From: a bacterium
Lineage (GTDB): Bacteria > BMS3Abin14
Length of the DNA: 5,801 nt
Direction of reading: 5' to 3'
Assembly (NCBI GenBank): GCA_020352595.1
Contig: CP070682.1
Span: 1,514,985-1,520,785 of the forward strand
Of this stretch, positions 1-5,156 are shown piece after piece (within the stretch, counting starts at the first letter, position 1; every line of letters begins with the position of its first letter). The notes beneath the pieces were generated by a model. It did not search any database and was not told the DNA's origin. It saw nothing but the letters and a program-made list of their open reading frames with translations. The translations under genes and the position numbers were made by a program.

Positions 1-882
1 ATCCTGGACAGGGGCTATTCGGGGCAGCTCGCCATGGGCGAACCCCTGCATCGGCACTGCTCCCTCCGAGTGGGCGGGGCGGCCGGCCTGTTCGCGGTGC
101 CGGAGAGCACCGGGGATCTGCGGGTCCTCATGGAGTCGCTGGGCCGCGACGCGATTCCCTGGATCCTCATCGGAGGCGGGACCAACGTCGTTTTCAGCAA
201 CGGAGGTTATTCCGGCTGCGTGGTCAGGCTCGGCGAGGAGTTCTCCAGGGTCCGGCGGGAAGAGGAAACGCTGGTGACGGCGGGCGCCGCGGCGGCCTTG
301 CCCCGCCTGGTGACCTTTGCGGGCCGTGAGGGGCTGGCAGGGCTGGAATGCCTTGCCGGCATACCGGGGTCCGTGGGCGGTGCGGTGAGGATGAACGCGG
401 GGACGAGAGAGGGCGAGATCGGGGACGTCGTCGAGCAGGTCCAGATCTTCGACGGCCGTGAGCCGCAGTGGATCCCCGGGCAGGAGATGGGTTTTTCCTA
501 CAGGCGGACGATCCTTCCGGAGGACCGGGTGATCCTGGCTGTCCGGCTCAGGCTCCGTGCCGAGACAGGCGAGGCGGTAAGGAGCAGGGTGGCCCAACAG
601 ATGGAAAGGAGAAGGACAAGCCAGCCGACGGGTGTCGCCAGCGCCGGCTGCTGGTTCCGCAATCCCGAAGGCGACAGCGCGGGGCGGCTCATCGACGCGG
701 CCGGCATGAAGGGAGTGAGATGCGGCGGAGCCCAGGTCTCGCCCGTCCATGCCAACTTTCTCGTCAACACGGGCGGGGCCACGGCGGCGGATTTCCTGGC
801 TCTGGCCGGGAAGGTGAAGGAAACGGTCCATGAGCGGTTCGGCATAAGTCTCGAGGAGGAGGTAAGGATCATCCATGGCTAA
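1..882 (+). CDS. murB: UDP-N-acetylenolpyruvoylglucosamine reductase MurB, 5'-truncated by the window edge
   Basis: Cytoplasmic FAD enzyme that uses NADPH to reduce UDP-GlcNAc-enolpyruvate to UDP-MurNAc, the second committed step of peptidoglycan precursor synthesis. The frame is open from base 1. Residues before the ATG at 34 (RGYSGQLAMGEPLHRH) fit the family's conserved lead-in to the RVGGAA motif, so that ATG is internal and the true start lies upstream. Counting codons from base 1, the FAD-binding GGGTN is at 58-62, then GIPGSVGGAVRMNAG with the conserved Arg at 130, then SYRR. The C-terminal domain follows: AGCWFRNPEG near 215-224, GRLIDAAGMKG, HANFLVN and a closing LEEEVRII with the likely catalytic Glu at 287. 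The short loop around SYRR fits a type II MurB. The oddity is Cys217 at the site of the usual proton-donor Ser (E. coli Ser229). The stop overlaps ddl by 8 nt. Identity is very secure; only the N-terminus is unknown. Confidence 0.96.
   Translation: MLDRGYSGQLAMGEPLHRHCSLRVGGAAGLFAVPESTGDLRVLMESLGRDAIPWILIGGGTNVVFSNGGYSGCVVRLGEEFSRVRREEETLVTAGAAAALPRLVTFAGREGLAGLECLAGIPGSVGGAVRMNAGTREGEIGDVVEQVQIFDGREPQWIPGQEMGFSYRRTILPEDRVILAVRLRLRAETGEAVRSRVAQQMERRRTSQPTGVASAGCWFRNPEGDSAGRLIDAAGMKGVRCGGAQVSPVHANFLVNTGGATAADFLALAGKVKETVHERFGISLEEEVRIIHG
857..863 (+). promoter_or_regulatory. Shine-Dalgarno of ddl, inside the murB coding end
   Basis: A perfect AGGAGGT lies 11 nt before the ddl ATG at 875, and a weaker AAGG (864-867) lies at the more usual 7 nt. 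It sits within the Glu-Glu-Glu-Val codons of MurB that include the likely catalytic Glu, so this DNA is constrained both as protein and as ribosome binding site. The overlap suggests coupled translation of murB and ddl. Confidence 0.7.
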
Positions 883-1774
883 GGTCGGTGTGCTCATGGG
901 AGGAAATTCGGCGGAGAGGGAGGTGTCCCTGACCACGGGGCGGGCCGTGCTCGCGGCCCTCGTCGAGGGAGGCGTCGCGGCGGTCCCCATCGACACGGCC
1001 GGGGACTGGCGTTCGGAGCTGGCGGACAGACAGGTGGACGTCGCCTTCATCGCCCTGCACGGGAGAGGCGGTGAGGACGGATCCATCCAGGGCGCCCTGG
1101 ACCTCATGGGGATCCCCTTCACGGGCCCCGGCGTGCTCTCCTCCGCGCTGGCAATGGACAAGATCATGACAAAAAGGGTCCTGAGGTCCTGCGGCATCCC
1201 GACGCCGGATTTCGTGGAGCTCGGGCCGGAAGGCTACGACACCCCGGCCGGTCTGGAGCTCCCCGTGGTGGTCAAGCCGAGCCGCGAGGGCTCCACCATC
1301 GGCGTCTCCATCGTGAGGCGGATCGAAGAGCTGGCCCCGGCCATCGAAACGGCGGCCTCCCACGACCCCTACGTCCTTGTGGAGGATTTCGTGGACGGGG
1401 ACGATCTGACGGTGGGTGTGCTCAACGGCCGCGCCCTGGCCGTTGTCCAGATCGTGACCAGCACCGGCTTTTACGATTACGAGACCAAATACGTGACGGG
1501 TGCGGACGAGTACCGGGTGCCGGCACCCATCGGTGAAGCGGCCACGGAGAAGGTGAGGGGAGCGGCTCTGGCGGCGGCCCGGGCGCTGAGGTGCTGCGGC
1601 GGCGTCAGGGTGGATTTCCGGGGGTCCAAAGGCCATTACAGCGTCATCGAGGTCAACACCATCCCCGGCATGACGCCCACCAGCCTGCTGCCGAAATCCG
1701 CGGCCGGCGTGGGGATGAATTTCGTGGAACTGGTCCTCGAAATGCTGCGAACGGCCGGTGAGGGAAGCCTGTGA
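875..1774 (+). CDS. ddl: D-alanine--D-alanine ligase
   Basis: Cytoplasmic ATP-grasp ligase joining two D-Ala into the D-Ala-D-Ala dipeptide that MurF adds to the peptidoglycan stem. The 299 residues are close to E. coli DdlB (306). The N-terminal GGNSAEREVSL carries Glu14 (DdlB Glu15). LHGRGGEDGSIQG is at 61-73. The ATP-grasp lysine and Ser loop KPSREGSTIG is at 134-143 (Lys134 and Ser140 match DdlB Lys144 and Ser150). FYDYETKY is at 199-206, with Tyr206 matching DdlB Tyr216. The metal ligands are Asp247, Glu259 and Asn261 in VDFRG and IEVNTIPGMT. The Tyr-bearing loop indicates D-Ala-D-Ala rather than D-Ala-D-Lac specificity. One departure is Asp177 in GDDLT, where the family usually has Glu (DdlB Glu187). 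The ATG at 875 is supported by the upstream Shine-Dalgarno and by the GVLMGG strand starting at once. It overlaps murB by 8 nt and ftsQ by 4 nt. Confidence 0.97.
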   Translation: MAKVGVLMGGNSAEREVSLTTGRAVLAALVEGGVAAVPIDTAGDWRSELADRQVDVAFIALHGRGGEDGSIQGALDLMGIPFTGPGVLSSALAMDKIMTKRVLRSCGIPTPDFVELGPEGYDTPAGLELPVVVKPSREGSTIGVSIVRRIEELAPAIETAASHDPYVLVEDFVDGDDLTVGVLNGRALAVVQIVTSTGFYDYETKYVTGADEYRVPAPIGEAATEKVRGAALAAARALRCCGGVRVDFRGSKGHYSVIEVNTIPGMTPTSLLPKSAAGVGMNFVELVLEMLRTAGEGSL

Positions 1775-2643
1775 GCAAGGAGCGCCCCAAAAGCAAACTC
1801 CTGTCAGGGAAGCCGGCCAGGCGCAAGAGCGCCCTGAAGAAAACAGGCAGCGGGGCGGGCAGACGGGTCTATCTCATAAGGGCCTGGTGGATCCTGAGAG
1901 GAGCGCTGGCAGGGTCGCTTCTGCTGGCCGTTCTCACAGGGGGCTATCTGGGAGCCCTCAGGATCATGGCGCTCCCCTCGCTGGCGGTCAGGAACATCCT
2001 CGTGGAGGGCTGCAGGGACATATCTCCGGAGCAGGTCAAGGCGCTTTGCGGCGTCTCCGTGGGGATGCCGCTGCTGCGTGTGGACCTGAATACGGTGCGC
2101 ATGAAAGTGGCCGGGCACCCCCAGGTCCTGGACGCCGCAGTGGTGAGGGAGCTTCCCGGCACCTTGAGGATAACCATCCGGGAGCGCACGCCTGTGGCCG
2201 CCGTGATGGGCAGGGGGTTTGTGCTGGTGGACGCCGAGGGGGTGGTCCTGTCGAGGCGCAGCGTCTACCCGGAGGGATACCCCCTCATCACGGGAGTTTC
2301 CCCGCCCATGCGCGACGGTGAGGTGGCCGTGGACGCGTTGGGGGCCCTTCACGTGCTGATGGAGATCTCCGGATCCGGGTTGCTGGGATCGGACAGCATC
2401 TCGGAGGCCCGCGTCGAGGGCCGGAGCGTGCTCGTCTCCCTCATGGGGGGAGGAACCCTCCTGGTCATGGACGCCACCGACGTACATGCCCAGCTGGCCA
2501 GACTTTCCGCCGTCATCCAGGCAGGGGCTTTTAACGGTGCGTCCGTTGGTTACGATCTCCGGTTCAAGGGGCGGGTTATAGGGATCCCGGGTGGAAAAAG
2601 GACTGAGGTTTCAGGGGGGGGAGCAACCCCTGTGGGAGGTTAG
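1771..2643 (+). CDS. ftsQ: Cell division protein FtsQ (POTRA-domain divisome protein)
   Basis: Bitopic inner-membrane protein that in the divisome links the cytoplasmic FtsA/FtsZ ring to the periplasmic FtsB/FtsL and septal synthase complex. The 290 residues show the family layout. A Lys/Arg-rich cytoplasmic tail (about 1-38) sets an N-in orientation. One hydrophobic segment follows (about 41-63). The POTRA domain (about 71-140) opens with LAVRNILVEG and includes GMPLLRVDL and ELPGTLRITIRERTPVA. The FtsQ beta domain (about 141-275) contains FVLVDAEGVVL and ends YDLRFKGRVIGIP, before a Gly-rich tail. The GTG start at 1771 shares GTGA with the ddl stop, a typical coupling junction, and AGGGAA lies just upstream (1761-1766). 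Sequence is variable in this family, so the call rests on architecture plus position between ddl and ftsA, which together are decisive. The last ten codons contain a run of eight G (2614-2621). Confidence 0.94.
   Translation: MSKERPKSKLLSGKPARRKSALKKTGSGAGRRVYLIRAWWILRGALAGSLLLAVLTGGYLGALRIMALPSLAVRNILVEGCRDISPEQVKALCGVSVGMPLLRVDLNTVRMKVAGHPQVLDAAVVRELPGTLRITIRERTPVAAVMGRGFVLVDAEGVVLSRRSVYPEGYPLITGVSPPMRDGEVAVDALGALHVLMEISGSGLLGSDSISEARVEGRSVLVSLMGGGTLLVMDATDVHAQLARLSAVIQAGAFNGASVGYDLRFKGRVIGIPGGKRTEVSGGGATPVGG
2612..2632 (+). other. Short stem-loop with a G8 run just before the ftsA ribosome binding site
   Basis: CAGGGG (2612-2617) is exactly complementary to CCCCTG (2627-2632), leaving a 9-nt loop. 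The G8 run at 2614-2621 also allows the pairing to slip to GGGG 2618-2621 with a 5-nt loop. The structure lies in the ftsQ tail codons and ends 1 nt before the GGGAGGT that serves ftsA. No U-run follows, so it is not an intrinsic terminator. A role in tuning ftsA translation is only an inference; chance is possible in GC-rich DNA. Confidence 0.35.
2634..2640 (+). promoter_or_regulatory. Shine-Dalgarno of ftsA
   Basis: GGGAGGT lies 7 nt before the ATG at 2648 and overlaps the last codons of ftsQ, whose TAG is at 2641-2643. A strong site at ideal spacing fixes the ftsA start. Confidence 0.8.
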
Positions 2644-2647
2644 GTAG

Positions 2648-3880
2648 ATGGCCAAGGGCAAGGAAAGGATCGTTGTCGGATTGGACATTGGCACGACGAA
2701 GATCTGCGCCGTGGTGGCCGCCGTATCCAACGGAGGCATGTGCGAGATCGTGGGCATCGGGACAACCCCGTCCAAGGGGCTGAGAAAGGGAGTGGTGATC
2801 AACATCGATGCCACCGTGGACTCCATCAAGAAGGCGGTGGAGGAGGCCGAACTCATGGCCGGTGTGCCCATACAGGGCGTTTACGCCGGCATCGCGGGTG
2901 GGCACATCAAGGGTTTCAACAGCCACGGAGTCGTCGCGGTCAAGAGCCGGGAGGTCTCAAGGAAGGACGTCGAGAGGGTCATCGACGCCGCGCAGGCCGT
3001 GGCCATGCCGCTGGACCGGGAGGTCATCCACATCCTCCCCCAGGAGTACATCGTCGACGACCAGGACGGCATCAAGGATCCCCTCGGAATGTCCGGGGTG
3101 CGGCTGGAGGCGAGGGTGCACATCGTCACAGGGGCCGTCACGTCGGCACAGAACATCATCAAGAGCTGCCACCGCGCGGGTCTCGACGTCCTGGACATAG
3201 TGCTGGAGCCCCTAGCGGCCGCCGACGGCGTCCTCACGGAGGAGGAAAAGGACCTGGGCGTGGCGCTGGTTGACATCGGAGGAGGCACCACCGACGTCGC
3301 CATCTTCGGAAGCGGCAGCATCAAGCACTCGGCGGTCCTCGCTCTGGGAGGAGTCAACCTGACCAACGACATCGCCTACGGTCTCAGGACGCCCGCCACG
3401 GAGGCAGACAAGATCAAGCGTCAGCACGGCTGCGCCCTGGTGGATCTGGTGGGGGAGGACGAGGAGGTGGAGGTCCTGTCCGTGGGAGGGCACAAGCCCA
3501 GGGTCGTGTCGAGGAAGGCCCTCGCGGATATCATCGAGCCCAGGGCGGAGGAGTTTTTCGACCTCATCAACAGGGAGATCCTCAAATCGGGCTTCGACGA
3601 CAAGATCGCCTCGGGCGTGGTGCTCACAGGCGGTACGGTGATCATGCAGGGCATGACCGAACTGGCGGAGCAGGTTTTCAACCTGCCCGTGAGGCGTGGC
3701 TATCCCATGGATATAGGGGGGCTGGTGGACGTGGTCAACAGTCCCATGTACGCCACCGCAGTCGGGCTGGTCAAGTACGCGTCCACCCACACCAGCGAAG
3801 GAGGGTTCGGCACCAACGAGAGCAGGATCTTCGACAAGATCCTCTCCAAGATGAAGGGGTGGTTGAAGGAATTCTTCTGA
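2648..3880 (+). CDS. ftsA: Cell division protein FtsA (actin-like membrane tether of the Z ring)
   Basis: Actin-fold ATP-binding protein that binds the FtsZ C-terminal peptide, anchors FtsZ filaments to the inner membrane and recruits later divisome proteins. At 410 residues it is close to E. coli FtsA (420). Phosphate-1 motif GLDIGTTKICAVV is at 11-23. The FtsA-specific 1C (SHS2) domain spans roughly 80-165, including VYAGIAGGHI and HILPQEYIVDDQDGIKDP. Phosphate-2 motif VDIGGGTTDVAIF is at 208-220. The adenosine motif GVVLTGGTVIMQG is at 323-335. The C-terminus, IFDKILSKMKGWLKEFF (394-410), is an amphipathic Lys/aromatic helix matching the membrane-targeting sequence. The ATG at 2648 has an excellent Shine-Dalgarno and begins 4 nt after ftsQ stops. 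Downstream is the only sizeable gap in this operon, before ftsZ. All expected motifs are present and nothing looks broken. Confidence 0.98.
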   Translation: MAKGKERIVVGLDIGTTKICAVVAAVSNGGMCEIVGIGTTPSKGLRKGVVINIDATVDSIKKAVEEAELMAGVPIQGVYAGIAGGHIKGFNSHGVVAVKSREVSRKDVERVIDAAQAVAMPLDREVIHILPQEYIVDDQDGIKDPLGMSGVRLEARVHIVTGAVTSAQNIIKSCHRAGLDVLDIVLEPLAAADGVLTEEEKDLGVALVDIGGGTTDVAIFGSGSIKHSAVLALGGVNLTNDIAYGLRTPATEADKIKRQHGCALVDLVGEDEEVEVLSVGGHKPRVVSRKALADIIEPRAEEFFDLINREILKSGFDDKIASGVVLTGGTVIMQGMTELAEQVFNLPVRRGYPMDIGGLVDVVNSPMYATAVGLVKYASTHTSEGGFGTNESRIFDKILSKMKGWLKEFF

Positions 3881-3881
3881 C

Positions 3882-3958
3882 GACCTCAGATCCCGTATCT
3901 CAGGTCTCAGAAAGCAAGGGCGAACTTTTCTGAGATCCGGGATCCGGGATCCGGGATT
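3882..3958. repeat. Heptad-built imperfect inverted repeat in the ftsA-ftsZ gap
   Basis: Each arm is four 7-nt units of consensus GATCYCR (other strand YGRGATC), joined to a GAAA/TTTC core. Left units start at 3882, 3889, 3896 and 3903; right units, in inverse orientation, at 3931, 3938, 3945 and 3952. The best pairing is 3885-3913 with 3927-3955: 29 positions, of which three are mismatches and three are G-T (G-U in RNA), with a 13-nt loop (3914-3926). The right arm also reads as three perfect tandem GATCCGG units (3934-3954). It starts one base after the ftsA stop, with no U-run, so it is not a standard terminator. It resembles a dispersed palindromic intergenic element or an mRNA processing/stability structure; which of these cannot be told from one copy. 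Confidence 0.8.
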
Positions 3959-3961
3959 CAC

Positions 3962-3983
3962 GCGGGCTATTCGGGGAGCCCGC
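3962..3983 (+). other. Compact perfect stem-loop upstream of the ftsZ ribosome binding site
   Basis: GCGGGCT (3962-3968) pairs perfectly with AGCCCGC (3977-3983) around the 8-nt loop ATTCGGGG. It ends 5 nt before the GGAGGTGA of ftsZ. No T-run follows, so it does not look like an intrinsic terminator. In mRNA it would place a stable hairpin at the 5' side of the ftsZ initiation region, possibly protecting it or limiting ribosome access. The pairing is seen directly; the role is inferred. Confidence 0.6.
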
Positions 3984-3988
3984 TAATG

Positions 3989-3996
3989 GGAGGTGA
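3989..3996 (+). promoter_or_regulatory. Shine-Dalgarno of ftsZ, which decides the start at 4001
   Basis: GGAGGTGA, complementary to the 16S 3' end, lies 4 nt (7 nt counting from the GGAGG core) before the ATG at 4001. An in-frame ATG at 3986 lies just upstream of this site, so using it would translate the ribosome binding site itself. This favours 4001 as the true ftsZ start. Confidence 0.85.
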
Positions 3997-4000
3997 GCCG

Positions 4001-5149
4001 ATGTTTCAATTCGTGGAGGACAGCATGGACCTCAAGGCCAGGATCAAGGTCTTCGGGGTCGGGGGCGGCGGCGGGAACGCCCTGAACAACATGATCGAAT
4101 CCTGCCTGAAGAACGTCGAGTTCATAGCGGCCAACACGGACGCCCAGGCCCTGAAGACATCCCTCGCGCCCACCCGGATCCAGCTGGGCGTGGATGTGAC
4201 CCACGGACTGGGCGCCGGGGCGGATCCGGAACTGGGCCGCAAATCGGCGGAGGAGAGCGAGGACCAGGTTCGCGAGGCCCTCATCGGCACCGACATGGTT
4301 TTCGTCACGGCGGGCATGGGGGGCGGAACGGGAACGGGAGCGGCTCCCGTGGTGGCCCGCCTGGCCAAGGAATGCGGCGCCCTCACCGTGGGGGTTGTCA
4401 CGAAACCTTTCGGGTTCGAGGGCAAGGTGAGGATGAGAAACGCCGAACTCGGGCTCGAGGAGCTTCGCCGGAGCGTCGACACGCTCATCGTCATCCCCAA
4501 TGACCGCATCTTCTCCGTGATCAAGCACGGGGCAAAGGCCAGCGACGCCTTCAGGATCGTCGACGACGTCCTCAACTGCGCCGTGAAGGGCATCAGCGAC
4601 CTGATAACCAAACCGGGACGCATCAACCTGGACTTCGCCGATGTGAAGCGGGTCATGGAAGGCAAGGGCAGGGCCCTCATGGGGACAGGGGTGGCCTCCG
4701 GGGATGACAGGGCGGCAGAGGCTGCCCAGACGGCCATCTCCAGCCCCCTGCTGGAGGACAACAGCATCGACGGGGCACTGGGGGTGCTGATCAACATCAC
4801 CGCGGGCAAGGACATCGGAATGCAGGAGATCCAGCACGCCTCCTCCATAATCCAGAGTGCCGTGCACGACGATGCGGAGATCATCTTCGGCTGGGTGGAG
4901 GATGACACCATAGGGGAGGACCTCATGGTGACGGTCATCGCCACCGGCTTCGGGCGCGAAACGACCCTGCGCGGACGTGAACAGATCCTGCAGGGCCGGG
5001 GTGACAGGCACAGCGATATGGAGGTCCCGGCCTACATGCGCAGGAAGGAGGGGGAACAGCCCCCGGAAAAAACCCGGAGGCCGTCCCTGACGCTCATCGA
5101 CGAGGAGGAGTTCGAGGTGCCTGCCTTCCTCAGGCGCCAGGCGGACTGA
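4001..5149 (+). CDS. ftsZ: Cell division protein FtsZ (tubulin-like GTPase)
   Basis: Tubulin-fold GTPase that polymerises at midcell into the Z ring and guides septal wall synthesis. The product is 382 residues, the usual length (E. coli 383). The N-terminal GTP loop GVGGGGGNALNN is at 19-30. The tubulin signature GGGTGTG is at 107-113. VTKPFGFEG is near 133-141. The synergy (T7) loop NLDFADVK has Asn209, Asp211 and Asp214 in the places of E. coli Asn207, Asp209 and Asp212. The globular part ends near 317 (VIATGF), followed by a charged linker and the C-terminal peptide EEFEVPAFLRRQAD, the site that binds FtsA in other bacteria. The linker also holds a second, similar motif, EVPAYMRRKE (341-350). 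The start at 4001 is chosen over the in-frame ATG at 3986 because of the Shine-Dalgarno between them and because MFQF is a common FtsZ beginning in related lineages. Confidence 0.98.
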   Translation: MFQFVEDSMDLKARIKVFGVGGGGGNALNNMIESCLKNVEFIAANTDAQALKTSLAPTRIQLGVDVTHGLGAGADPELGRKSAEESEDQVREALIGTDMVFVTAGMGGGTGTGAAPVVARLAKECGALTVGVVTKPFGFEGKVRMRNAELGLEELRRSVDTLIVIPNDRIFSVIKHGAKASDAFRIVDDVLNCAVKGISDLITKPGRINLDFADVKRVMEGKGRALMGTGVASGDDRAAEAAQTAISSPLLEDNSIDGALGVLINITAGKDIGMQEIQHASSIIQSAVHDDAEIIFGWVEDDTIGEDLMVTVIATGFGRETTLRGREQILQGRGDRHSDMEVPAYMRRKEGEQPPEKTRRPSLTLIDEEEFEVPAFLRRQAD

Positions 5150-5156
5150 CCGGGCA

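Noticed and set aside
12..24. 13-nt direct repeat GGGCTATTCGGGG shared with 3964-3976
   Set aside because: One copy encodes conserved MurB residues and the other is in a hairpin. With GC bias, a 13-nt match in 5.8 kb is plausible by chance, and the flanks do not match.
869..1636. 255-codon - strand open frame opposite ddl
   Set aside because: The product is low-complexity His/Gly/Arg/Asp-rich without any motif; it is a mirror of ddl codon bias.
1758..2321. + strand open frame overlapping the start of ftsQ
   Set aside because: Out of frame with a convincing ftsQ; the composition (Gly/Arg/Gln/His) is typical of a shifted frame.
3863..3891. Possible sigma-70 promoter for ftsZ (TTGAAG, 17-nt spacer, TCAGAT)
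   Set aside because: The -10 hexamer matches only 3 of 6 positions and the -35 lies in ftsA codons; too weak to call.
3934..3954. CRISPR-like or VNTR array
   Set aside because: The units are 7 nt with no spacers, so it is not CRISPR; it is better described as part of the inverted repeat.
3212..3961. - strand open frame starting inside the heptad repeat and running antisense to ftsA
   Set aside because: Its N-terminus is only translated repeat and the rest is antisense to ftsA; there is no ribosome binding site or domain.
3881..3985. Intrinsic terminator after ftsA
   Set aside because: Neither stem-loop is followed by a T-run, and ftsZ follows directly in the same direction.
3986..4000. Upstream in-frame ATG as the ftsZ start
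   Set aside because: It precedes the GGAGGTGA ribosome binding site and would translate it as extra residues; the hairpin ending at 3983 leaves no room for its own site.
3983..5011. Long open frame on the - strand (about 342 codons) opposite ftsZ, and another at 4006-4944
   Set aside because: Both lie antisense to a certain ftsZ, have no recognisable domain, and are the expected shadow of GC-rich codon bias.
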